Part shown: one piece after another, positions 34,091-46,400 of the stretch
Numbering within the stretch: the stretch's first letter is position 1
Layout: each line of letters begins with the position of its first letter
Translations under genes and position numbers: made by a program
Source: Ottelia alismoides
Lineage: Eukaryota > Streptophyta > Magnoliopsida > Alismatales > Hydrocharitaceae
Length of the DNA stretch: 64,000 nucleotides
Reading direction: 5' to 3'
Assembly (NCBI GenBank): GCA_037367405.1
Contig: JAZKJV010006941.1
Location: 186,001-250,000 of the forward strand
Notes under the pieces: model-generated
The model's database searches: none
The model's input: only the letters and a program-made list of their open reading frames with translations
What the model was told of the DNA's origin: nothing

Positions 34091-34091
34091 T

Positions 34092-34324
34092 TAGGGATGT
34101 TTACACTTGTGTGCTTTTCTGAATTTTGTCCTTAAATTTGCAATTACACATGCACCCTTATATTCTTACTAAATTCACAGCAGTGTCTTTTCATTATAAC
34201 ATATGTGCTCCTATATTACACCAATGGAAGGTAACTCATAGGGGCACAAGAGTAAATGCAAAAAAAATCAGAACATATATGTTATTGGGAAAACGCAAAA
34301 GGGCACGAGTGTAAAAATCCCTTT
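34092..34324. mobile_element. small MITE, copy 1
   Basis: The ends are mirror images: TAGGGATGTTTACACTTGTG at the left and, on the opposite strand, AGGGATTTTTACACTCGTG at the right. It has matching internal phrases to the copy at 34423-34652. Target duplication not resolved. Confidence 0.65.
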
Positions 34325-34422
34325 ATTCTAACATTGTCCAAAACTACAATAAGACACAAATATTCATTCGATTGATAACCTAAAGCCATAAACAGTTATT
34401 TGTGAGGGCACAAACATGTTAG

Positions 34423-34652
34423 GGATTTTTACACTTGCAATATTTCGAGTTTTTGCTCCTATTTTTTTTCAATTACACTTATGCTCATATATTCGTACAA
34501 AATACATAGTGTCATTTTGTTATTTCACATGTGCCCTTATATTACACTAACAAAAAGACACCGTGACAATATGGGCACAACTTTAATTGCAAAAAAGTAG
34601 GGGCATAAACGTTATTGGAAAAACTTGAAGAACGCAAGTGTAAAAATACTTT
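34423..34652. mobile_element. small MITE, copy 2 (same family as 34092-34324)
   Basis: Starts TAGGGATTTTTACACTTGC and ends with the mirror TTGCAAGTGTAAAAATACT-like end. It shares CCCTTATATTACAC and GGGCACAA words with copy 1. Two related MITEs within 600 bp suggest a local insertion hotspot or duplication. Confidence 0.6.
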
Positions 34653-34816
34653 CATAGAAGTAGTTTCACAAGCCCTTGATGAAAATGGGAGCATTGATTA
34701 GTTCATGTTCACCCAGCCCTTGATGAAAATGGGATTCTTAGAGCATTGATTAGTTCATGTTCACCCTATTCCCCTTGTTGAAGCAATCATGGATGCAAAC
34801 ACACACACAAAGAGGA

Positions 34817-35178
34817 TTTAATGGGGCTGCCTTGGCTGCCCCGTCCCCTTATTTCGGCATTTTTTATTTTTTTTTCGAAAAATAGCACCATGTATATTCA
34901 TTCCGATATCCGTTCTATATGTCATTTGAATTTCATCAGAAATAGAGACTCCTACGGCCTCCATCGAGATGGTGTCGATTTAAAAAATCTTGTTACCGTT
35001 AAAAAATGATTGTCTGGATGGAGGTCGTAGGAGTCTTTGTTTCTGACAAAATTCGAATGACATATAGGAGGATATATGGATGAATATACATGGCGATATT
35101 TTTCGAAAAAAATAAAAAAATGTCGAAATAAGGGGTGGGACAGCCATGTTGGCTGCCCCCGGGGGGCAGCCCCATTAA
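34817..35178. mobile_element. long palindromic (foldback) element with TTAA ends
   Basis: Two arms of about 170 bp are inverted copies: TTAATGGGGCTGCC at the left meets GGGGCAGCCCCATTAA at the right. Arm phrases CTTATTTCG-CATTTTTT, CGAAAAATA, ATGTATATTCAT and GACTCCTACG match throughout. TTAA at both borders would suit a piggyBac-type 4-bp target, but because the word is itself palindromic it may belong to the arms. No coding content. Confidence 0.75.
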
Positions 35179-35181
35179 CCT

Positions 35182-35209
35182 CATATATATATATATATAT
35201 ATATATATT
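35182..35209. repeat. (AT)n tract at the left border of the Mutator-like element
   Basis: An uninterrupted AT run leads into TTGGGCTTATC. The same kind of (AT)n tract separates the next two element ends at 47393-47404. Confidence 0.9.
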
Positions 35210-35242
35210 GGGCTTATCTAGAAGGCACTGTGCCGATTTAGC
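35210..35242 (+). repeat. left terminal inverted repeat of the MULE
   Basis: GGGCTTATC-AGA-GGCACTGTGCCGATTTA, pairing with the right end at 47360-47392 with roughly three quarters identity. The same ends recur in the element at 47405-49650. Confidence 0.75.
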
Positions 35243-35639
35243 ACTTAATAGGCCCCTAATTGGATACGTCCGATTAAAATCGTGAGGTTAAAATAAATTT
35301 TCAACGGTAATGTCAAATATGGCATCTTTTGAATACCATAACTGATATCGCGAGAAAGATGGGCGGCAAATTAACTTGTTTGACGTAATCAGTAATCGAT
35401 GATTAACAAAAACAAAATAGCGTTTCTTTATTACGAGTACGGCGATCAAACAAAGACAATCCCTTCTTTTGTTCGTCTTTGAAGATCGTTTTGAAGTCGC
35501 TTCATCTTCGAGATCAGTAAGTTTTTATGTATCCTCGACTTTGAAGAACATTTTGAAAGTATTTTTTTCTATCCGATAAAGATCTTACTAATTTTTGATG
35601 TAAACTTATTTAAAAATCATGTACAGATACTGATAGTAA

Positions 35640-36720
35640 GAAAAAATGTGGGAGTTGAATTAAGAACAAATAGGTTATCGCTTCGAAGATTTTTAAATGA
35701 TTTATCGTTTAATTTTATCATTTAAGAACAAATACGTTATCGATTCAAAGATGCTATATTAAATCTAGTTACTTATGAATAAAGTAAACTTACTGCTGGC
35801 TAATTCTAAGTTACTGATACATATTCCAAAATTACAAGCATAACTCTATTGTTATTTTAAGTGTAAAAATTAAAGTTACTGATAAAATGATGGAAGTTAC
35901 TGATACCTTCAACAAACTTAATGATAGAACCTTCAAAGTTACTGATGTATTCTAAATGTAATATGGGATATAGTTACTGATACATAAAATATACTTACTA
36001 ATGCATTCTTCAATGTTACTTATACGTGTTACGATCTTACAAATACATTTGACAAGCAAGAACTTACTGATTCAAGTATCAAAATTACAGATAGTTGAAA
36101 TTATGAAAGTTACTAATGATACATCAATATTACAGATGCAAGATTCTAAGTTACTGATGCATTCATCAAAAATGCTATATTAAAACTAGTTAATTATAAA
36201 TAAAGTAAACTTACTGCTGCCTAAATCTAGGTTACTGATACATATTCCAAAATTACAAGCATAACTCTATTGTTATTTTAAGTGTAAAAAATAAAGTTAC
36301 TGATAAAATGATGGAAGTTACTAATGTCTTCATCAAATTTACTGATAGAACCTTTGAAGTTACTGAATGTATTCTCCAAATGTAATATGGCAAATAGTTA
36401 CTGAAACATGAAATATACTTACTGGTGCATTCTTCAATGTTACTGATACGTGTTACGATCTTACAAATACATTTGAGAAGCATGAACTTACTGATTCAAG
36501 TATAAAAATTACTGATAGATGTTTCGTACTTATTGATACCGGTGAGTGGCATGAACTTACTGATACATGCTTCTAACTTACTAATTGATAATGAATAAAT
36601 ATATAGTATGACTTTAAAGTTACCTGTATACGTACAAAAGTTACTTGCCCTACTTATAATATTACCATCGTTATATTATAAGTTATTTTTTCAATAAATT
36701 ACTTTTTACCGCCTTATCAT
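35640..36720 (+). repeat. TTACTGATAC motif array, block 1
   Basis: Words TTACTGATAC, TTACTGATGCATTC, CTTACTGATTCAAG and AAGTTACTGATA occur every 25-40 bp, almost all in plus orientation, for example at 36557-36566. The block ends where the presumed 5' region of the Ulp1 gene begins. Confidence 0.9.
35751..36516 (+). repeat. direct duplication (period about 421 bp) within the motif-rich left region of the MULE
   Basis: Copy 1 (35751-36094) and copy 2 (36172-36516) both run from ATGCTATATTAAA to AAAATTAC-GATAG. They share long identical stretches such as CATATTCCAAAATTACAAGC and ACGTGTTACGATCTTACAAA. Both are built from TTACTGATAC-type words. So the array grew by segmental duplication as well as by short-unit iteration. 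Confidence 0.88.
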
Positions 36721-38599
36721 AAATCACAAGATAGGTTAACTTTCAAAAACTTACTTCAGTCGAAAGTGCTCGGTTCGCGGTGAAGCAGTGAAGACCTTCT
36801 CGACTATTGCAACGAGGGCGGAGAAGGATAAGCACGGTCAGACACGATTAGTGAACGATTAACAACAGACATCTTCCATTGTAATGCTAGGTTAATTCCT
36901 AATAGAGTTTTTTTGGGAATTATACGGGTTAGGGTTACGAAATCAAATTCTTTCAACTTTGAACACTTTGGTATGAAACCAATAGCTGCATGCATAGAAC
37001 TTATTGAGAAAGATGTTTTTTATAATGCTGCTTTGAATTACGAATGTGATTACATATGTTTACTAATTCTTTACAATGATGTCTAGTATTTTAAATATGC
37101 GATTGCGCTTTTATCTTGCCATTACCTAATTCTAATGAAGCTTAACAAAGAAATACTGAAGATATATCAAATTTATGCTTGAGTTAATTAGATAATAGCT
37201 GATGTTCCTGTTGAAATCACTAAAATTCTTATATCAGTAATTGTGTTCATTTACTATTTTGCAGATAGAACAAGCAAAAACATTTGATGTTTCTTACAAG
37301 AGACGAACACCGCAAAATGTTAAAAAAGGAACAATGGAATCCACAAGTGGTAATTTTGCTATTTTTTTATTAAAAATATATAATTTAATTCAGTTATGTC
37401 TTAAGAAGTAACTTTATGCAGATACAAGCTTTGAGGGAGATAAAACTACTGAAATTTCCACTGGTAAGTTTTTCATATTAACATCCAAAATGGTAATAGT
37501 GAATATCATATCTTAATATTGACAAAACTTTGTGCTATGTAGAAAGAGCATCAGTTTTGAGTCTTGCAAATGTAAAGGATGATGCAAAGATAGAACCATT
37601 GCCAGGTAAGAAAATATCCACTAAGATTGTAAGTTAAGAAAAGTATATTTTAAATGCAAAATTTTAAATGATTTTAATTTAAATATTGCAGCGAGATATT
37701 GCGTCCAACACAGATGTTACATAAAACAATTTGTAGTATATCTTGGAAACAACAAGTTGACTGGAAGGCATAAGGAGTTGATCGATAAATCCGCTTTCTC
37801 AATAATAGTATCAATTACAAAACTTGATATTAATTATCAAGTATTGGACTTTGTGGTTCAAAGATATCAAGGAGATCGGATTTTCAAGTTTGGAGAGAAA
37901 GAACTCATATTCTCAGATAATGACATTGGCTTGATTTTGGGATTGCCTTCATCCGGATTTCCTATACAACTAAGGGGTTTTTCGTTTGAATGGCCAAGTT
38001 CGTTCGAAGAGCTATTTTGCCAACCAAGCATGTTATTAAATCGTCATAATATTTGTGACATGCTTGAATCTTTAAGATCTCAAGAAGATGATCATTCAAA
38101 TAGAATGTACATAAGATGTCTAATATCATTAATGTTTTGTACATTTCTATTCCCCGAAACAAACTTCTGCTTCCCAAAGGTCCTACTAAATTACATAGAT
38201 TCAATTGAAGATACACGTTTCTTCAATTGATCTAATGCAGTTGGGACTATGATAATGCAACGTTTGGAAGACATAGTGGAAAAAATGAGAAAGCGTTCAT
38301 CATCTGATGGGAAAGGCACAGTTGGCTACTTAACTGGATGTGCAGCATGTTTATATGTAAGCTTTTTTAATCTCTATCTACTATTTTACTTTTAATAAAT
38401 ATTTACCAAATATTTAACTATGTAAAAATTATTTTCAAGCATGGGCTCTGGAGCACTTATTCCCAACACATGCATTAAATCAAAATCTATTGCCAAGAAT
38501 TAGGAAATGGTCAACTCCTTGCAAAGTCACAATTGAACAATTCATGAACTTTGATGAAGATCAGATAACATAATTTTATTTACAGTTTCATTTGTGATT

Positions 38600-39200
38600 T
38601 TAATATTAAATATAGTTGTCATTTCAAAGCAAGAAAACTATAACTAATGATAACATGATACATTTAACATTCTTACTGATTGTAATCACAATATTACATG
38701 CATAGGTTGTTGACTATCAATAAAAATATTGATTAAGTAATAATAGTTACTGATGACTACTTCAAAAGTACAGATACAAGTTTTGAAGTTACTGATGCAT
38801 TAATGAAATATGCAATATTGAAAATAGTTACTAATAACTAAAGTAAACTTACTGCTGGATCATTCAAAATTACTAATACATGTTCCAAACTTACATGCAT
38901 ACCCCAATTGTTATTTTTCGTCTAATCCTTAAAATTATTGAAAAATTGACTTTAGTTACTGTTGCCTTAATCAAAGTTACTGATACACGCTTCAAAATTA
39001 ATGTATCATTCTTCAAATATTCTATGATAAATAGTTACTGATACATGTTCGAAACTAAATAATACATGTGAGAAGTAATATCTTACTAATATTACTTCAT
39101 GCTTCAAATTAACGGATACATGTTTCATATGAATCAAATATTTTACTGATTGCTTCAAATTTACTTCATGCTTCAAATTTACTGATTTCAAATCTAATGA
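38600..39200 (+). repeat. TTACTGATAC motif array, block 2 (inside an intron of the Ulp1 gene)
   Basis: The intron between about 38575 and 39311 is filled with GTTACTGATACA, CTTACTGCTGG, TTACTGATGCATT and TTACTGATTGCTTC words in plus orientation. The minus frame 39006-39308 is only their reverse translation. Confidence 0.85.
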
Positions 39201-40139
39201 CAACCTGATACATTTAAAAAAGTTAATGCTTGTCATTATGAATATAATTTGAAGGATACTTTTTATTAAAATGAATTTGGATTGATGGCTAAAATTATTT
39301 CCTTGCATTAGATTGTTGTCCAGCTAGACTATGAAGAAAAAGAGTTATTCAAGATTGACCCAAATGAATTCATATTTGATTATGAAACCTTCGTAACAGA
39401 GGATTTCATCTCAATTGCTTATGCATTGCGTGTCATTGTACCACAACAACGGCAACTTGATGATTGTTCAATGACATCAATTTTGAGGACTGCTCAACAT
39501 CAAAAAACACCAGAGTGTAAATGTGAAGAACACAAGAAGAAAATAAGTGATTTGAAGAGTTTCATTTCTCAACTGCCCACTTTGGAAGAGTACAAAAACA
39601 TGAAAGAATATTATGAGAATACATTGAGGGAGAATGAGAAGCTGAAGATCGAAATCTCTATTCTAAAGCAATGGTTTGAGGAATTCTTTGCAAAATCAGT
39701 TAATGTAAAGCAACAAGAGGAGAAGACAACAAAGGTTGGTGAACAAGAAAAACAAAATAATATCACAAAAAACAACGAATCACCATCCTTTGATCTTGGA
39801 ATTGAGGAGGATTCTGAAGATCGTGGCAAAATTAAACCATATGTTCCAAAGAGGGGTAGAAGCAAGAAGCTTATTACTCCTAGCAATATGTCAAAAAGGG
39901 TCAAATCAAGAAGAGCAATAAAGGAAGAAGAAAAAGCACAAACAATCCCAATGAAGGAGAAAATAGTAAGGAAAAAAGAAAGCTTTAAAAAAAGAGTTTT
40001 GAAGAAGTGATGACTGTAGAAGACGAAGATGAAATTCCAAAGATTGAAGACAACAAAGAACAAGCTTTGGAGGTATGAAATCAATCTATCATACTTTACA
40101 TATACTGTTGCATTTAAATTTGTTTGATTTAGTATCATT

Positions 40140-40560
40140 CATTTGATGCTAGTTTAATAAATTATATATGCTAAATATTAAGTTACTGTTCTTTTATAAA
40201 TTATTACTTCTGTCAATATATAAATTACAAATACTTACATATTCAAAATAACTACTACATGATGATTTAAATTACTAATACTTACAGTAGCTTTTTAATA
40301 ACTTACTGTTGATACATATAATGTTACTAGTGTCAGTCGTTACAGTTGATACATATAACTTACTGAATGATTCTTACAACTGCTACAAAAGAACTTACTG
40401 ATGCATTTGAGAATATTACTTGTGTTGTTCTAAGATCTTAATGATACTCACAAGTGCTTACATAAATACAAATGCTTACATAAATTTGGTAATGCTTTAA
40501 AAGTAAGAAATTTCAATGATACAATAACATACAATATTGATAAGATTTTTTAAATATATT
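40140..40560 (+). repeat. TTACTGATAC motif array, block 3 (intron of the Ulp1 gene)
   Basis: Diverged words AGTTACTGTTC, CTTACTGTTGATAC, CTTACTGATGCATTTG and AATGCTTAC fill the intron 40073-40565 in plus orientation. Motif spacing is looser than in blocks 1 and 4. Confidence 0.75.
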
Positions 40561-41689
40561 TATAGGTTTACAATTTAAATCGCATCGATTACGCTGGATA
40601 TGATGCAATTTCAGAATCAGAGAGGGCAACCATTCATGAATTTCTGAAGGATCCTGTCACCAAGTAGGAGGAGATTTACTAAATTTATTAGATATATTTA
40701 TTGGATACATTATTATGATGATTTTTTTGTAATGTTACAACTTAACTTACATTGTAGTATGGGAGCAACTTACCATGGTCCAGAAGACAACTTTTGCAAT
40801 GGAATACACATTGAAGACCTACTTTATAACAAAATGGTCATAGATGTGATTTTGGACATGTTCATAGATGTGCTTTACAAATCATATCAAGAAAGTGACG
40901 TGGAATGCCCTTTTATTTTTGCAAATACGGCTCAAATGGTAATAGTACTTAACTATTTTTTGTTTTTATTTTATGTTATATTAATTAAATATTATTCATT
41001 TCAGCAATTGTTTCCAAAGACTGTGAAAGAAGCAACTGAAAAAGATTATGAGCCTCTAAATAATTTGTTCTCATGCACAAGAACAATGTTTGATAGTGTA
41101 AAAAAAGCTTTTTGTGTAATCCACACCTCCAATCATTGGCATCTTCTCGTGGCTGATTTCGACGACAAGAAATTCATTTCCTACAATTCACTTGCTGGGA
41201 TAAAAAACACCTCTTGGATGTTAGAAAATGGGTAAAAAGTTAATAAATTATGAGATACATCCATTTTTGATTTATTTTTTTACTAACATATTTCTTTAAC
41301 AATTATGTTAGGTTGATTGGATGGCAGAATACTTCATGCTATTCACTGGAGAGCACCTTGAAAAGTGGCCAGTAGAGATAAAAAAAGGAATCCCAATGCA
41401 GCGAAGTGATTCCATTGATTGTGGGGTTTATGTAATGAAGTATATGGAATTCATTTGCAAAGGAAAAGATCCAGTCTTCCGAAGCGAAGATATCCCCAAG
41501 TTTCGTGCCGAGATAGCAGCTATACTACTTACAAGTGTTCAGAAGAAAGATTAAAAGATATGTGATATCCTAGACATGTAATTAGAGATGATGTAAATAT
41601 GTACATGTACTGTTCAAAATTTAAATGTAGGATCTTTCTTTTGAACATGGAATTCTTTATGAAAGAGAAAATTTTGATGGATGTTGATT

Positions 41690-43190
41690 GTTGTTTGTTG
41701 AAATTATTACAGATGCTACAATCGTCTACTACCTGATACTTACAGATGCATTAAGTATAACTTACTAATACTTAAATATACTATATTTGAACTTAAAGTT
41801 GATTTTGCAATTCTTACTTGAATAAGCTAAGAACTTACGGATTCAAATGATTAAAAATTCTTCTAAATCTATTAACGATGACTTATAAATGCTTACAATA
41901 TATTATGATATAAGTTACTAATACTTACTAATGATACGTAATAACTTACTATTGATTTTGCGAATATTACTTGTGACATATTAGTAACTTACTTATAATT
42001 AGATATGATACAAAAAAACTTACTTATTATTTAAGTTACTGATACTTACGTTTTATAATGATGAATGTTACTGATGTCTTCTACAAACTTACCGATACAA
42101 GCTTCATAGTTACTGATGCATTCGTCAAAGAAAATATGGGAAATATATACTGATACATAAAATAAACTTACTGATGCATTCTTTAATGTTACTGATACAT
42201 TTTCCAAACTTACTAAAACATGTGACATGCAAGAACTTACGTTTTATAATGATGAATGTTACTGATGTCTTCTACAAACTTACCGATACAAGCTTCATAG
42301 TTACTGATGCATTCGTCAAAGAAAATATGGGAAATATATACTGATACATAAAATAAACTTACTGTTGCATTCTTCAATGTTACTGATACATTTTCCAAAC
42401 TTACTAAAACATGTGACATGCAAGAACTTACTGATTCATACATCAAATTTACTGAAACATGATTCATACTTACTGATAATTGACAAGTAACAACTTAATT
42501 ATACAGTCTTGGAAATTACTAATGAAAAGTGAACAATAAGAACTTACATATACTACATAAGAACTTACTAATACTTACTAATACTTACAAATACTACATA
42601 AGAACTTAAGGTTGATTTTGCAAATATTACTTGAATAAGCTAAGATCTTACTGATACAAATGCTTAAAAAATCTTCTAAATCCTATTAACGATGGCTTAC
42701 AAATGCTTACAATAAATACATATATTATGCTTTAAGTTACTAATAATTACAAATGATACGTAATAACTTACTAATGATTTTGAGAATATTACTTGTAATA
42801 TATTAGTAACTTACTACTAGTTAGATATGATACATAATAACTTACTTATTATTTAAGTTACTGATACTTACGTTTATAATGATGAATGTTACTGATGTCC
42901 TCTACAAAATTACCGATACAAGCTTCATAGTTACTGATGCATTCGTCAAAGATAATATGGGTAATATATACTGATAAATAAAATAAACTTACTGATTCAT
43001 TCTTCAACGTTACTGATACATGTTCCAAACTTACTAAAACATGTGAGAGACAATAACTTACTGATTCAATCATCAAATTTACTGAAACATAATTCATACT
43101 TACAAGACAATTGACAAGTACCAACTAACTGATACATGATTGTTTTTTACTAATGGAAATTGAACAATAGAAAAGAACTTACAACCAGAT
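41690..43190 (+). repeat. TTACTGATAC motif array, block 4, between the two convergent MULE genes
   Basis: This is the densest block. A 191-bp unit is directly duplicated (42050-42240 and 42241-42431, almost identical) with a third, diverged copy at about 42870-43060. TTACTGATAC occurs for example at 42189-42198. The left flank 41760-42040 is itself repeated, diverged, at 42580-42860. Three minus-strand frames (42046, 42237, 42858) are reverse translations of these units and are not genes. Confidence 0.92.
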
Positions 43191-43478
43191 CATAAACACA
43201 CAACTTTAGACTTGATGAATAGTACACAATTTAGAAAGATTACAAAGAAGGGAAATATAAAAAAAATGGAATTCTTCTATAAATTGAAATGGGGTATGCC
43301 AAAATATGCTTCAGTCTTCTCGTTCCTTTGAATATCATCTGACTTCAAAACTTTCAAATATCAGCTGCATTGATTATGTAACCACCTGTGAAATGGAAAA
43401 AATTATACATAATGTTATCAGAAAGTTAATATACTGGAAGTACAATATAAACCATATGAATAAGAATTTCTCTTACCA

Positions 43479-46400
43479 TCATGCATTATATGAAGATTTT
43501 GAAGGGCAATTCCTTGAATCATGTCCATAATTGAATTTGTGGCATAATTTGCATTGTCTACCCTTTAACGAATTCTCTTCACTAATTGATTTCAATCTAT
43601 TAGTGCTGCCCTTTGGTCTTCCACTTTTTCCAGACCCTTTTGGTTTTGCTACATTGGGATCTTTTACAACAAATACTGTCTTATCACTTTTTTCATTAAC
43701 CTCATGGACATCTTCAACATTAACAATGATCCTTTTGCTCTTAATAGCTTTGACTCCTTCAGAAGCATCTATAAGGAACTTCTTAATGTAATCATATACT
43801 TCTTTGTTACCATCAGCTTCGCTAATAAGTTCATTTGTCAATACCCTTAATTGACTATTGTCGTCTTGTACTGTTCTCTTCCTATAAAGTGGGTAGTAAC
43901 CATTTCTCTTGATATCTTTCTTCCATCTATTCAATAAAAGAGAGGAATGAACGTCTAATGCATCTGTGTGTTTTAAAACACTAATAATGTGTCTACAAGG
44001 AATACCCATTGATTCTATTTTCATACAATCACATTTGAATTTATTGTAACAAGCATGAAAAGTAACTCTGTTGAAATCTTCAATTCCCAATAGGATATAC
44101 TCTGAATTGTATAACATCATCAACTGAAGGAAATGGAATCACATTTAGTTCAATACCTTCCATAAGCTCTGTCTTAACCATATAAAACATAGTCTTTGTG
44201 AAATGCTCAGAAAATTGTTTTTCAATGCTCCACTGCGTAGCCAACTTAGGAATTTTATTCTCATTTTCATTGTCCAGCCTATTAGCATGCTCTCTCATTC
44301 TTTCAACTGCGGTTTGAAATCTAGTCATGAACTCATATAAACTATTCAGCTGATTGACATGGTTAGTCAAGAATGAATTCATGCTCTCGCTCCTCTGTGT
44401 TGTATTCATCTCAACAAAAAAATATCTTCTCATGTAAATAGACACCCACTTTCTCCTGATACGATACATAACATTAATCCATCTATTTTTTTCTAAATTA
44501 CATTCTGTAACTATTCTGTCCCACTCAGCTTCAAAATCTTGTTCACTTTTTGCCCCCCAAATAATCTTATTCAATGAAGGAATTGCTATATCAGCTTTCT
44601 TTGTTAAACCAATCATCTTCTTCATGTTAACTATAACGTGCCAACCACAATATCTATGTTTGGTAGAGGGGAAGACTTCTCTTATAGCAGTATTAATGGA
44701 TGGGCACTGATCAGTAATAATTGACTTGAGAGCGACATTAACAGCCATCAGAAAATTTTTAAAAAGCCATACAAAAGACTCATTTATCTCATTCATTAAG
44801 AATGCGTTGCAAAAGAATACAGTCTGTTTATGGTTGTTAACTCCACAAAAAGAAGCAAAAATGAGCTTATACTTGTTTGTATCATATGTTGTATCAAATG
44901 TAACATCATCTCCAAACAATTTATAATCTTCCATAGAGTAAGAATCTATCCACATGCAATGAGTTAAACACGAATCCTCATCTTGCTTGTACACATAAAA
45001 AAATCAGGTGTAATGCTTTTGCAATATTCAAGATGTTCCAACAACATAACAGCATCATGACCTTCAATTTCTTTCTTCTGATCACGCTTCAAATTGTATA
45101 TGTCTCTAGCTATAGAACCAATACGTTCGTCAGATCCACTTTGTTTGTCCAAAAAAGCAATTTGTTTGGTCGTAGGGGTGTTAACTTGAGACATAGAAGC
45201 TAGTAGATTCTTTGTGGCCTTAGTTATTCTCCTATTCGGTCTCAAGTACTTCTTCTTACTTGGAGAAACAAGTTTATGGTTATGTTCCTCAACGAATGAG
45301 ACCACATCCCACTGTTTTGATATCTGATTTAATTTAACACACAACTTTGCCTTACAACCACAACGACTTATTCCACATCGTCTACCCTCGCTGTCTATTC
45401 CCTCAAGATTAGCTTCTGCGTCTAACACTGTCAGGCTCGATGATATCTTCCTTTATGGTATTTTGAACATACTGTCCTTCCTTCCAACAAACATATTTTT
45501 TAAAAGGAAGATTCTTAACTTTGTTTTTTCGATCAAAACAATATTTGGTGCTACTCCTCCTAATATTAAAGCCAAGTTCAGTAGCATATTTCTTATAGAA
45601 CATTTCACATTCCTTTAGGTTTGAGAAAGAAAGACCCTCACGAGGAATAATAGCATGATCAACAGCTGATATAGGGGAATCTTCATCATTTAAATCTTCA
45701 ACGCTTTCATATTCATCATTGACTAAAAGAATAAACCATAAAGAGAGTATCAGTATGCATATTTAAAGTATCAGTATGCTTACTGAAACTTACGTATTCT
45801 TCTGCAATTATTACTAATGAGTTTAATAATATTACATCATGATATTTTATAACTTACTAATACTTACATATGAAACATAAAAGCATACTTTTTCTTTTGC
45901 AAATACTACTATTGAATTTGAAAATATTAGTCATAATATAGCTTACCGAGGCTTACGTATTCTTTTGCAATTATTACTAATGAGCTTGATAATATTACAT
46001 CGTGATATTATATAACTTACTATTACTTACATATGAAACATAAGAGCTTACTTATTCTTTTCCAAAAACTACTATTGAATTTATGTATATTACTTGTGTC
46101 ATAACATAGCTTACTGATACTTACGTATTCTTTTGCAATTAATACTAATGAGTTTGATAATATTATATCTTGATATCATATAACTTACTAATACTTACAT
46201 ATGAAACATAAGAGCTTACTTATTCTATTGCAAATATTACTATCGAAATTGAAAATATTACTTATGTCATAATAAAGCTTACTGATACTTACATGTGCTA
46301 CACTAAGCTTACTGATTCTTTTGCAAATATTACTATTGATTATAAAAATATTACTTGTATCATAATAAATCTTACTGTGATTACATGTGCTACAATATTT

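Larger units (their letters stand above)
37334..41554 (+). pseudogene. Ulp1-like (C48) cysteine protease gene of the MULE, multi-exon, broken
   Basis: Clear exons: 37265-37349 (ATG 37334), 37422-37463, 37543-37605, 37692-38356, about 38440-38570, 39312-40072, 40566-40673, 40758-40938, 41005-41231 and about 41315-41554. The first four join in frame with GT-AG introns. The N-terminal domain (LDFVVQRYQGDRIFKFG, LIFSDNDIGLILGLPSSG) resembles the mobile-domain/DUF1985-like region of plant Ulp1 transposon proteins. A coiled coil (39530-39730) and a basic nuclear-signal stretch follow. The C48 core has His (HWHLLVADF), Asp, Gln (PMQRSD) and Cys (IDCGVYVMKY). Such enzymes cleave SUMO-type conjugates. 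Breaks: TGA at 38228-38230 where the family has Trp, a frameshift at the A7 run 39987-39993, and unclear joins near 38356/38440 and 41231/41315. An earlier 5' exon is possible. Confidence 0.75.

Noticed and set aside
39611..40138. Minus-strand frame of 175 codons, Phe/Ser/Leu rich
   Set aside because: It is the antisense of the Lys/Glu-rich coiled-coil exon of the Ulp1 gene on the plus strand, which has domain and splice support.
42046..43124. Three similar minus-strand frames (60-88 codons) with VSV-rich products
   Set aside because: They are reverse translations of the 191-bp tandem motif units and follow the duplication exactly; no start context, domain or splice signals.
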